From: Chitinophagaceae bacterium | GTDB taxonomy: Bacteria > Bacteroidota > Bacteroidia > Chitinophagales > Chitinophagaceae | Direction of reading: 5' to 3' | NCBI GenBank assembly: GCA_016787065.1 | Contig: JAEUVD010000030.1 | Location: 1-58,550, forward strand | Length of the DNA: 58,550 bases | In this document: piece by piece, positions 16,396 through 25,595 of the stretch | Layout of the letters: each line of letters begins with the position of its first letter | How positions within the stretch are numbered: the first letter of the stretch is position 1 | Program-made: the position numbers and the translations under genes | Notes under the pieces: model-generated | Database searches by the model: none | Told to the model about the DNA's origin: nothing | What the model saw: the letters and a program-made list of their open reading frames with translations, nothing else

Positions 16396-19300
16396 CTAAG
16401 GTGTAGCAGCGCTAACTCCTAGTACAATCCAAGGTTCCATTACTAAATAATCAAACACATCTACCGAACCATCGCCATTCAAATCGGTATTCAAATAACC
16501 TGAGTTACCTGCTACAACATCTGGTTCTTGAATTAAATAATCGAACACATCAATGGAAATATCATGGTTAATATCCCCGGAATAAATTCCCCAAATACCC
16601 GGACTAAGTAATAATTGATTACTGCCGTATGCTTTGTTAGCAGCCGTGGTGAAATCATAGGTCATAGTATTCGTCATAACTACCGGTGCTGCGCTCCATG
16701 TTTCTAATCCATTTCGATGTTTTAGAACTATGTAATAGCTCTGTCCAATAATATTAAAATAAGTAGCCGTTATCGTACCGTCTTGCAGAATAGGTCTATT
16801 CACCGTTGAAGCAATACCATAAGGCGCTGTGGTGTTATGAAGCTCCAGGGTAACTACATCACATTGATTTGGAACGGAATTCGTTTGTCCTTGATTAATC
16901 AATACTGGTTGCATAGTTCCTGCCCCCATATAGTAACCTTGCAAGAAGGCTTTCACAGTTAAGTTCGTAGCACATGCCGTTACGCTTATGGTTCTTGTTG
17001 AAGTTGCCGTACAACCGTTCGCTGTACTGGTGCCCGTTACGGTGTATGTTGTAGTTGATGTAGGTGATACAATGACGCTTGCGCCCGATAAGGAGCCTGG
17101 TTGCCAAGAATAAGTATTCGCACCTGTTGCTGTAATGGTAGTTGATTGCCCTGAACAAATAGATGTAGCCGTTGCCGAATTACTTACAGTTGGTGCTGTT
17201 TTATTAACAGTTACAATTACAATATCGGAAGCAGTACAACCATTCGCCGTAGTGGTAACCGTTACGGTATAGTTAGTAGTTGCAGCCGGATTGGCAACAG
17301 GTTGTGCTAATGTAGCAGATGATAACCCTGTTGCTGGTAACCAAGCATAGGTATTTCCGGCAACACTGGCCGTACCAATCGTATTTGAAGGCGTTGTACA
17401 AGTATTGGTTTTATCGGTTCCGGCATTGGCGCTCGGTGCGGTTTTATTAATGGTAACTATTACCGCGTCGGTTGCAGTACAACCATTTGCAGTTGTAGTA
17501 ACCGTTACGGTATATGTTGTAGTAGCCGTTGGATTGGCAACAGGCTGCGCTACAGTAGCGGAACTAAGTCCGGTAGTTGGTAACCAAGCGTAGGTATTTC
17601 CGGCAACGCTAGCGGTTCCTATAGTATTCGATGGTGTTGTACACGTATTGGTTACATCGGCACCTGCATTAGCACTTGGTGCGGTTTTATTTACGGTAAC
17701 TACTACATTATCGGTGGCTGTACAGCCATTGGCTGTATTGGTAGCCGTTATGGTATAAGTAGTTGTTGCAGCCGGATTGGCAGTAGGCTGTGCAACTGTG
17801 CTCGAACTTAAACCGGTTACAGGTAGCCAGGCATAGGTTACACCTCCAACAGCTGCTGTTCCGACAGTGTTAGAAGGTGTTGTACATGTATTAGTTACAT
17901 CGGCACCTGCATTGGCTACAGGTGGTGTTTTATTTACAGTTACTAATACCGCATCGGTTGCCGTACAACCATTTGAGGTATTCGTAGCTGTAACCGTATA
18001 GGTTGTTGTTGTTGCCGGATTTGCGGTAGGTTGCGCTGCCGTAGCAGAACTTAATCCAGTAACGGGTAACCAGGCATACGTAACACCACCAACGGCTGCA
18101 GTACCAATGGTATTACTAGGTGTTGTACAGGTATTGGTTTTATCGGTTCCGGCATTGGCAACCGGAGGAGTTTTATTTACCGTTACTATAACCACATCGC
18201 TCGCGGTACAACCTGTAGCTGTAATGGTTGCGGTGACCGTGTAATTTGTTGTAGCCGCAGGATTTGCAGTGGGTTGTGCAATGTTGCTAGCCGACAATCC
18301 TGAAGTTGGTAACCAGGCATAGGTAGTGCCAGCTACTCCGGCTGTACCAATGGTATTACTAGGTGTAGTACACGTATTTGTTTTATCGGCTCCGGCGTTT
18401 GCGGTTGGAACCGGATTAACGGTAATGGTTTTTGTTGCAGTTGTTACACATCCGGTTGCGCTTGTTCCGGTAATAGTATAAGTGGTTGTTGTTAATGGTG
18501 TAAGTACTACCGAGCTTCCGGATAAATTACCCGGTTGCCAATTATACGTTGCAGCACCACTTGCGGTTAATGAAGTGCTGGTTCCGGCACAAACGGTGCT
18601 GGCACTCGCTGTTACCGCAGTTATTTGCCATGAATTAGAAGCAGAAGTAGTTGCCAACGCAAATACACCATAATTAGGCGTTGTACCTACCATACTCACT
18701 GTACCCAATGAGGTTGTTCCTGTAGTAGCTGAATTACCGAGGTTATTCCACAAACTACCATTCCATCGGGCTACTGCCATACCTGGTAAACTAGCGATTA
18801 CCGTATTTGAACAAGGAATACTCCAACCTAATGAAACCGTTTCTGCATTCGATCCGTTAATTTGATTTAACGTCCAATAATGATAAGGTGCAATTTGTAA
18901 TAAGGCGGCGTCTTTCAAGGTAACATCATAACCATCTACACTCGGGTGTTTCAGTACAATGCTTGCTTGGAAGGTATCGGCAGTGGTCGAAGGCGCGGTT
19001 ATACCTATAGGGTGATAGCCAATACCATTTCCTAAAGGGAAAGAAAAAATATCATTACCTGCTTTAGTTACGGAACCAATTACATGACTGGCGTCGGAAG
19101 CACCACTATGATTTACGTTATCTGCAAAAATTAATGGATTTGATGTAGTGCTATTCAAATAACCGGTCACAAAAGTACAAGACACACTAGCCAGCACAGG
19201 TTTATTTAATGTAACGGAAGAACTTCCTGTTTTATTCAAAATTATTTTTTGAATAGTAATAGGCGCTGTACCGAGTTGATCAATAAAGGTATTCGTACTA

Positions 19301-22300
19301 CCAGTAAATTTAATAAGCTCTGCATTGATTGGTGAAGCGGATAAATTATTGAACGTTAGATTTCCGTAATAAGAATTTGTATCTCCTGTTGCCACGTTAA
19401 GCGTGCCACCGGTGCGGGCATAGGTAACATTACCTAAGAATACGTTTCCACTACTACCGGCATCAGCATCATTAAATATGTTTGGACTCGGATTACTAAT
19501 CGTTGCATTGCCGAAAATGGTATTACCTCTAAAATAACTCGAATAGCCACCACCAAAACTGGGGTCAGGACTGATATTCAAAGCACCTTCCAGTTGGTTT
19601 TCATAAAAGTAGGCAAAGGCAGCTCCACCATAATTCAGTATATCGAATGTTGTTACTTTGAGTGTATCATTTTGGATACTCGGTGCTCTACATGTATTAA
19701 TAGTTACACTTCCTCCATTGGTATTATTTTTCAATCGGAAAATCGATAACGCATCGCCAAATCCTTGAGCTAAATTGATCGTTACAGTACCAGCTATCGT
19801 TGAAGTAATAGCAGAATGTCCGATACCCACTGATCCACCAGCATTTTTAACACAACTAAAGTTACCTCCTATGGTTGCAGCATTTCCGAGCAAATCAAGC
19901 AAGCCGCCGGCTGTTCTGTTAACAGTATAATTACCGGTAATGGTTGATTTTCCGCCATGACTTGTGTAGAGCCCTCCTGAACCTGTTACGTTAAAATCTA
20001 AATTACCGGTAAACGAATTAGCTTGAGTATAAGCTTCATAAAGATTATTAAATCCGTTTATGGTAATAGTAGTGTTTCCTGTAATACTTGAATTTCGAAT
20101 ATAGGAGGCATAACCACCACCGAAAGAAGCATGATCGCTTAATGAGACATTACCGGTTATTTGATTATTATAGAAGTATAAATAATTTGCTCCTCCATAT
20201 CCATTAATGGCGAACGACGATACAATCAGCGTGTCTTGTTGAATACTTGGTGACTTTGGTGTATTAATAACAATACTTCCTCCATTGGTACTATTCTGAA
20301 CACGATGCATCGAAAAATCATCTACTAAGGTTTGCGTAATATTCATATTTATGGTACCCGCAATGGTTGTTTTAGAACTAATATTACCTAAATCTGTTCC
20401 GCCAGCTGCATTCCTTGTACAGAAAAAATTACCCGCAATACTTGCTGCATTTCCGAACAAACTCATATATCCTGCACCTGTTCGGTTAACCGTATAATTA
20501 CCGCTTACAGTTGACTTTCCACTATAACTTGTATAAAGATTACCGCTTCCGGCTATATTAAAGGTAAGGTTTCCATTAAATGTGTTCGCTGCATTATGAG
20601 CCTCATAAAAATGATTCGTTCCATTAGAATTTATAACGGTATTTCCCGTGATGGTACAATTACCCAAACGTGATGTGTATCCACCGGAGAAACTAGCATC
20701 GTCGCTGAAAGTTACATTAGCTGTTAATTGATTGTTGTAAACACTTAAATATTCGCTTCCACCATAACCATTGATACTTAACGAATTTAGTAACAATGTA
20801 TCTTGTTGAATACTCGGAGATTTACTACCGTTCACGGTGATGCTTCCTCCATTAGTTGAATTTTGAATACGGTGTAGAGAAAATGCATCCCCTAAACTTT
20901 GCGTTATATTCACGGAAACCGTTCCGCCAACCGTGGTTTTTGAAACAAGCGTTCCCATATCCGTAGATCCGTTGGCATTTTTAACACAGGAAAAATTACC
21001 TCCAATAGTTGCGGCATTGCCAAACAAATAAGTATATCCTGGTCCGCTTCGATTCACGGTATAATTTCCGGTTATAGTAGACTTTGCTTGATAACTAGTA
21101 TAAAGGGCACCAAGACCATAAATATCAAAAACTAAATTACCATTGAAGGTGTTAGCTGTGGTTAAAGCTTCATAGAAATTATTGGTACCATACAATCTGA
21201 TATTCGTATTTCCGGTAATAGTTGAATTTCGAATATACGAAGCATATCCGCCGCCATAATTCGTGCTATCCGCTAAAGTTACATGTCCTGTAATATTGTT
21301 TTCGTAGAAAAAACCATATTCAGATCCACGATACCACATCACATTAAGAGAATCAACTTTCAACGTATCTCTTTGCAAACTAAATCCGGATGAGTTAAAC
21401 ACGTTAATTTTCCCTCCAGAAGTTTGATTCACTATTCGATGAAGATTGAATCGATTAACCGCTGTAAGGTTAACATTCATATTCACCGTACCGCTCACTG
21501 CCGTTTTGATATTTGAATTACCCAAATCATTATTTCCCGCACTCGTGTTGTTATAGGTTAAATTTCCATTGATGATAGCCCCGGAACCAAAAAGGGTACT
21601 GTAACCGGGAACAGTTCGATTTACAGTAAGGTTGCCGTTGACGATGGAGGTATCGCTATACGCGAAATAAAATCCACCACTGCCGGCTAAATTGAACGTT
21701 GTATTACCATTATAAACTGAACCTGTATTCGCCGCACTGGATTCATACACAATGTTAGTTCCTTTTAATGTAAAGGTAGTTATACCCGTAAAGGTATTAT
21801 TTCTAAATTCAGTATAATAACCGCCACCATAACCTGCATCATCTTCAAGAGTGATATTACCGTCAATTTTATTATTGAAGAAACGAGCATAATCATTGCC
21901 TTCATACCCCTGAATGATAAATGAAGTTACCTTCAAGGTATCGAACTGAATTGTAGGTGCCACACAATTTTGAATGTTGATCGTTCCACCGGTAGTTAAA
22001 TTCTTTATTTTAGAGAGATTACAAAAATTTGGGGATGGAAAGGAAGCATTAATTGTACAAGTTCCATTGATGGTAGTTGTATTCGTTGCATTTCCAAATC
22101 CGGTACTACCCCCAACTAAATTTTGATAATTAAAGTTACCCGTTACCGTTCCTCCGGTAATAAACCAATTACTGCTTCCTGCCACAGTACGATTTACATT
22201 TAGATTCCCATTGAATTGAGACGGCCCGGCAATACAAAAATTGGTAGTCAAATTACTGCTAATATTAAAAGTAACATTACCATTATAGGTATTAGCCGAA

Positions 22301-22743
22301 GACTGAGCCTCCAAAAACTGATCATTACCATTCAAGTTTATCGTTACATGATCAGAGAAGGTACAACCGTTTATTTGAAAATTATAACCTGCAGATGGCG
22401 TTGTAATATTCATTACAATATCGGTAGCACCATTAGTATTGAGGAAAGTTGTACCAGAAAATGCATTAAACCCGTTCACATTGCCTACGGATAGTGTAAA
22501 TCCGTTAAAATCGAGGGAAGCACCGGAACTCGTACTTAATGCGGCCAATGTAGTATTGGCTGGCAGTTTAGGAATATTGGGTGCAGGGTTAATTAATACA
22601 CCAGACGCTGCTACCGGAACCACATTGGGTGTCCAGTTAAGCGGGTTTGTCCATACATTACTTACCGTACCATTCCATGTTTGAGCATTGGCAATCGAAG
22701 TAATGAATAGGCAGCTTAGAAAAAAGTAGATTAACTTATTCAT
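16396..22743 (-). CDS. Giant secreted repeat protein with dockerin-like C-terminal module
   Basis: A 2115-residue protein. The signal peptide is about 1-22 (ends ANAQ), which fixes the ATG at 22743. The mature N-terminus has TWNGTVSNVWTNPLNW, common in Bacteroidota adhesin-like proteins. Order: (1) about five repeats of near 190 residues, rich in G-N-T turns and probably beta-helical (ITGNTTI, YTVNRT, NSTNGGSI); (2) a beta domain with FPLGNGIGYHPIGI; (3) an Ig/PKD-like domain, then five tandem 81-residue units with NTCTTPSNTIGTA and AWLPTTGLSS, then another Ig-like domain; (4) the C-terminal 190-residue module (GDINHDISIDVFDYL and DLNGDGSVDVFDYL) ending VSAATP. No standard T9SS tail. Likely cell-surface or extracellular adhesin; ligand unknown. 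Confidence 0.8.
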   Translation of the reverse strand: MNKLIYFFLSCLFITSIANAQTWNGTVSNVWTNPLNWTPNVVPVAASGVLINPAPNIPKLPANTTLAALSTSSGASLDFNGFTLSVGNVNGFNAFSGTTFLNTNGATDIVMNITTPSAGYNFQINGCTFSDHVTINLNGNDQFLEAQSSANTYNGNVTFNISSNLTTNFCIAGPSQFNGNLNVNRTVAGSSNWFITGGTVTGNFNYQNLVGGSTGFGNATNTTTINGTCTINASFPSPNFCNLSKIKNLTTGGTINIQNCVAPTIQFDTLKVTSFIIQGYEGNDYARFFNNKIDGNITLEDDAGYGGGYYTEFRNNTFTGITTFTLKGTNIVYESSAANTGSVYNGNTTFNLAGSGGFYFAYSDTSIVNGNLTVNRTVPGYSTLFGSGAIINGNLTYNNTSAGNNDLGNSNIKTAVSGTVNMNVNLTAVNRFNLHRIVNQTSGGKINVFNSSGFSLQRDTLKVDSLNVMWYRGSEYGFFYENNITGHVTLADSTNYGGGYASYIRNSTITGNTNIRLYGTNNFYEALTTANTFNGNLVFDIYGLGALYTSYQAKSTITGNYTVNRSGPGYTYLFGNAATIGGNFSCVKNANGSTDMGTLVSKTTVGGTVSVNITQSLGDAFSLHRIQNSTNGGSITVNGSKSPSIQQDTLLLNSLSINGYGGSEYLSVYNNQLTANVTFSDDASFSGGYTSRLGNCTITGNTVINSNGTNHFYEAHNAANTFNGNLTFNIAGSGNLYTSYSGKSTVSGNYTVNRTGAGYMSLFGNAASIAGNFFCTRNAAGGTDLGNISSKTTIAGTINMNITQTLVDDFSMHRVQNSTNGGSIVINTPKSPSIQQDTLIVSSFAINGYGGANYLYFYNNQITGNVSLSDHASFGGGYASYIRNSSITGNTTITINGFNNLYEAYTQANSFTGNLDFNVTGSGGLYTSHGGKSTITGNYTVNRTAGGLLDLLGNAATIGGNFSCVKNAGGSVGIGHSAITSTIAGTVTINLAQGFGDALSIFRLKNNTNGGSVTINTCRAPSIQNDTLKVTTFDILNYGGAAFAYFYENQLEGALNISPDPSFGGGYSSYFRGNTIFGNATISNPSPNIFNDADAGSSGNVFLGNVTYARTGGTLNVATGDTNSYYGNLTFNNLSASPINAELIKFTGSTNTFIDQLGTAPITIQKIILNKTGSSSVTLNKPVLASVSCTFVTGYLNSTTSNPLIFADNVNHSGASDASHVIGSVTKAGNDIFSFPLGNGIGYHPIGITAPSTTADTFQASIVLKHPSVDGYDVTLKDAALLQIAPYHYWTLNQINGSNAETVSLGWSIPCSNTVIASLPGMAVARWNGSLWNNLGNSATTGTTSLGTVSMVGTTPNYGVFALATTSASNSWQITAVTASASTVCAGTSTSLTASGAATYNWQPGNLSGSSVVLTPLTTTTYTITGTSATGCVTTATKTITVNPVPTANAGADKTNTCTTPSNTIGTAGVAGTTYAWLPTSGLSASNIAQPTANPAATTNYTVTATITATGCTASDVVIVTVNKTPPVANAGTDKTNTCTTPSNTIGTAAVGGVTYAWLPVTGLSSATAAQPTANPATTTTYTVTATNTSNGCTATDAVLVTVNKTPPVANAGADVTNTCTTPSNTVGTAAVGGVTYAWLPVTGLSSSTVAQPTANPAATTTYTITATNTANGCTATDNVVVTVNKTAPSANAGADVTNTCTTPSNTIGTASVAGNTYAWLPTTGLSSATVAQPVANPTATTTYTVTVTTTANGCTATDAVIVTINKTAPSANAGTDKTNTCTTPSNTIGTASVAGNTYAWLPATGLSSATLAQPVANPAATTNYTVTVTTTANGCTASDIVIVTVNKTAPTVSNSATATSICSGQSTTITATGANTYSWQPGSLSGASVIVSPTSTTTYTVTGTSTANGCTATSTRTISVTACATNLTVKAFLQGYYMGAGTMQPVLINQGQTNSVPNQCDVVTLELHNTTAPYGIASTVNRPILQDGTITATYFNIIGQSYYIVLKHRNGLETWSAAPVVMTNTMTYDFTTAANKAYGSNQLLLSPGIWGIYSGDINHDISIDVFDYLIQEPDVVAGNSGYLNTDLNGDGSVDVFDYLVMEPWIVLGVSAATP
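17198..18412 (-). repeat. Tandem array of five 243-bp units inside the giant gene
   Basis: A landmark (GTTTTAT, the end of each V-N-K unit boundary) falls at 17198, 17441, 17684, 17927 and 18170, exactly 243 bases apart, and the array ends near 18412. Each unit codes for 81 residues of an Ig/PKD-like domain. Codons differ between units while protein sequence and length stay nearly constant. Confidence 0.85.
19380..22500 (-). repeat. Array of about five 189-residue units inside the giant gene
   Basis: The codons for the SPSIQ-type position lie at 19675, 20242, 20809, 21376 and 21949. Spacings are 567, 567, 567 and 573 bases (189, 189, 189 and 191 residues). Units carry GGGYxSY, NTFNGNL, GNYTVNRT, LFGNAA and NSTNGGSI. 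Outer limits are approximate because the end units are more diverged. Confidence 0.8.
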
Positions 22744-22843
22744 TGAATTTGGTTTTAAAGTGTGTGCAATCAGAGAGCGTATTTTTTGAAGATACAAAAT
22801 TTCAGCAAAACTTGCTCCATATCAATACTTAATTTGTAGTACT

Positions 22844-22851
22844 TATCTTTG
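22844..22851 (+). promoter_or_regulatory. -7 promoter box of the TPR histidine kinase
   Basis: TATCTTTG, ending eight bases before the ATG at 22860. Confidence 0.45.
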
Positions 22852-22859
22852 ACAAGCTT

Positions 22860-24797
22860 ATGTTTCCTCTAAAATACCTCAAATTAATTTGTATTCTTTG
22901 TTGTTACTTTTCAGCAATATTATTTTCCATTAGAAGCACCGGACAAACACATCGTGTAGATAGTCTTCGTTTATTAACAAGTAATACCTCTAAGGAAGTT
23001 CGAAAAAACGCTTACCTTAAACTATGTGAACAAAATTATTCGCTTTCAGGAGACAGCATAGCACAATACGTTAAACAAGGTATTGCCCTATGCAATGCCA
23101 ATGAACCCGCTTTGTACCAATTCAAAACGTATTACAGCATGTATTTTTTGAAGATGGATAAAAGCAAAGAGGCGGTTCACTATTTAGATTCATTGCTGCA
23201 AGGATATCTTAAGACAAATAAACCTGATAAAATATCAAGAGAAATTTCTTTCTATTTAAGTGTTTCTCAAGTAAGAAATAACCAATACAAAGAAGCCATT
23301 CAAACTGCATTAAAAATTTTAGATGAAGTTGAAAATACGAACGACACCATTGCGGTATTACGAACGTTTAATGTAATTGGATGGGCGAATATGGAATTAG
23401 AAAATGAACAAGAAGCTACTAAATGGCTGTTCAAAGGCATTCAACTTACTTCTAACCCCATTATTTTACAACAGACATCAGCCTTGTACACGAACATGGC
23501 CTCCTGCTATAATGTTTTAAGAAACTATGATTCTGCACTTTATTTTGTGAATAAAGGAATAGAATTAGGAAATGCTTCTGAAAACTTAACTATCCTCGCC
23601 AACGGATTAAATATTAGAGCTGCGATTCATTCTCACTTAAAAAATGAACAGTTAGCCGTGCAAGATTTAGAGCAAGCCCTGAAGATTCGTAAGAAAATTG
23701 GTGACCTCTATTATATCATTTCCGACATGGCCTTACTATCGCATTATTATGCCTATATCGGCCATCCAGAAAAAGGCATACCCATAGCCAAACAGGGTAT
23801 TGAGTTAGCACAGCAATCGGGTAATAGTTATAAGCTCATTTACTTGCAGAAAGGATTAGCCAACAACTATGAAGCTGCCGGTATGCATAAAGAACGCGCG
23901 GAAGTATTAGTAAATGTTCTACACTTAAAAGATTCATTGTATGAGAAAAATACAGAGGATGCTATTGCCGATATAAAAACCAAATACGAAGTTCAGAAGA
24001 AAGAAAATATTATTATTCAACAACAGCATGCCCTTGTAAAAAACCGATATTTCACCATAGGTGCATTATTAATCATCTTATTAGGTTCCATGATTGTTTG
24101 GCTTTCATATAGAAATATCAAACATATTCAGAAACAAAAGGTAGAGCAAATACTAGCCCAGGAAAAAATGCATTCATTAGTAGCCGTGCAACAAGCGGAA
24201 GAAAATGAACGTAAACGAATAGCAGCCGATTTACATGATAACTTAGGTTCGTATGCTGCTGCTATTTCATCCAATATTCGCTATCTGAAAGAGAAAGATC
24301 CAAATCAAGATCAAGTACTTATTAATCAACTCGATGAAAATGCGCAGGGAATCGTAACGCAACTTAGTGATACCATTTGGATTTTGAAAAACGAACATTT
24401 ACCGGTTACTAAATTAGCCGATCGTTTTAAAGCTTGGGTTCAAAAAATAATTACAAACTACCCCAGCATTACCTACCATTATAACGAACAAATTGAACAG
24501 GATATTGAGTTAACGCCAGCTACTATTTTAAATATTTTTTTAATTCTAAAAGAAAGTTTGAACAATTGCTTGAAACATAGTGGTTGTAAAACGATACGTA
24601 TCGAAATTATTAGCACCAACTTCCTAAGTTTTTCAATTACCGACGATGGCATTGGGTTAAGCAAAACATCGAAACATGAAGGGCTCGGTTTAAAAAATAT
24701 GGAATATCGTGCTAAAGCTTGCGACTTCAACATTGAATGGCAGTCGGTAACTCCAAATGGAACTAAGGTTGTTTTAACCAACCGTACTACAAATTAA
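22860..24797 (+). CDS. TPR-containing sensor histidine kinase (HisKA_3 type)
   Basis: A 645-residue kinase. A signal peptide or anchor at about 8-28 is followed by a periplasmic TPR array up to about residue 370, a transmembrane helix near 397-418 (FTIGALLIILLGSMIVWLSY), a short coiled region, and a HisKA_3 dimerisation segment with the phosphoacceptor at His459 (ERKRIAADLHDNLG). The HATPase domain shows SLNNCLKHSG, DDGIGL and GLGLKNM. This is the NarX/DesK type, which pairs with NarL-type regulators, and such a regulator follows 38 bases downstream. The signal sensed by the TPR domain is unknown. Confidence 0.92.
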   Translation: MFPLKYLKLICILCCYFSAILFSIRSTGQTHRVDSLRLLTSNTSKEVRKNAYLKLCEQNYSLSGDSIAQYVKQGIALCNANEPALYQFKTYYSMYFLKMDKSKEAVHYLDSLLQGYLKTNKPDKISREISFYLSVSQVRNNQYKEAIQTALKILDEVENTNDTIAVLRTFNVIGWANMELENEQEATKWLFKGIQLTSNPIILQQTSALYTNMASCYNVLRNYDSALYFVNKGIELGNASENLTILANGLNIRAAIHSHLKNEQLAVQDLEQALKIRKKIGDLYYIISDMALLSHYYAYIGHPEKGIPIAKQGIELAQQSGNSYKLIYLQKGLANNYEAAGMHKERAEVLVNVLHLKDSLYEKNTEDAIADIKTKYEVQKKENIIIQQQHALVKNRYFTIGALLIILLGSMIVWLSYRNIKHIQKQKVEQILAQEKMHSLVAVQQAEENERKRIAADLHDNLGSYAAAISSNIRYLKEKDPNQDQVLINQLDENAQGIVTQLSDTIWILKNEHLPVTKLADRFKAWVQKIITNYPSITYHYNEQIEQDIELTPATILNIFLILKESLNNCLKHSGCKTIRIEIISTNFLSFSITDDGIGLSKTSKHEGLGLKNMEYRAKACDFNIEWQSVTPNGTKVVLTNRTTN

Positions 24798-24823
24798 GTA
24801 TCCCTCTTTTTAGAAACCTGAAT

Positions 24824-24831
24824 TACTTTTG
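24824..24831 (+). promoter_or_regulatory. -7 promoter box of the NarL-type regulator
   Basis: TACTTTTG, ending four bases before the GTG at 24836. It suggests the regulator can be transcribed separately from the kinase. Confidence 0.4.
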
Positions 24832-24835
24832 GATA

Positions 24836-25522
24836 GTGCATACCGATTCAACAAAAATAAAAATTGCAATGGTTGACGATAACCCTGTCAACCGAAATAG
24901 TTTTGTGCAAAAAATTAATCATTATCCGGATATTGATTTATGCATTCTTGCAGATAGTGGCCATTCCTTTCTTGAACAAATACAGCATTTACCTTTAAAG
25001 CTATTGCCGCAAGTGGTTTTCATGGATATTGAAATGCCCGAGTTAAATGGCATCGACACCATTCGAATGGCAAAACCACTTCATGATGGTATTCATTTTA
25101 TTGTACTGACTGTTTTCGAGGATGATGATAATATTTTTGCCGCCATTCAAGCGGGTGCTTCGGGTTATTTACTAAAACATGAAAGCGACCAAACCTTGCA
25201 TCGGTCTATTCATGAAGTGTTAGAGTTTGGAGGCGCTCCTATGAGTCCGGCTATCGCACGAAAAACCCTGCGCTTATTAGAGCAACAAAAAACACCATTA
25301 CCATCATCAACCAAATCTGATTTTTTTGATAATCTACTATCCGATCGTGAGAAAGAAATTCTGCATCACATGGTAAATGGCTATGATGCGAAACGTATTG
25401 CAGAACTTACTCAAATAAGTACCCTTACTGTTCGCAAACATATTTCCAATATTTATAGCAAGCTGCATGTAAATTCCAAAGCCCAAGCTATTTCTATGGT
25501 GCATAAGAACAATTGGGTTTAA
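24836..25522 (+). CDS. NarL/LuxR-family response regulator
   Basis: A 228-residue protein. Receiver domain residues 8-125 with acidic pair DD14-15, phospho-acceptor Asp64 (VVFMDIEMPE), Thr (LTVFEDDD) and Lys (YLLKHE). A LuxR-type helix-turn-helix covers about 162-225 (LSDREKEILHHMVNGYDAKRIAELTQIS, LTVRKHISNIYSKLHV). It is the expected partner of the TPR kinase directly upstream. GTG start; the first in-frame ATG (residue 12) would remove the first receiver strand. Confidence 0.92.
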   Translation: MHTDSTKIKIAMVDDNPVNRNSFVQKINHYPDIDLCILADSGHSFLEQIQHLPLKLLPQVVFMDIEMPELNGIDTIRMAKPLHDGIHFIVLTVFEDDDNIFAAIQAGASGYLLKHESDQTLHRSIHEVLEFGGAPMSPAIARKTLRLLEQQKTPLPSSTKSDFFDNLLSDREKEILHHMVNGYDAKRIAELTQISTLTVRKHISNIYSKLHVNSKAQAISMVHKNNWV

Positions 25523-25595
25523 TAACGTTTCGCTGAGCGATTTAGGCTTATACCAATAAGAGGTATCCACTCCATTTAATGTTACGTTTCAACTA

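Noticed and set aside
17198..18412. Regular repeats considered as a CRISPR array
   Set aside because: Units are 243 bp, coding in one frame and contiguous, with no short repeat/spacer alternation.
17405..18673. Long open frames on the plus strand opposite the 81-residue repeats
   Set aside because: They are shadows of the repetitive Val/Thr-rich coding strand and carry no family features.
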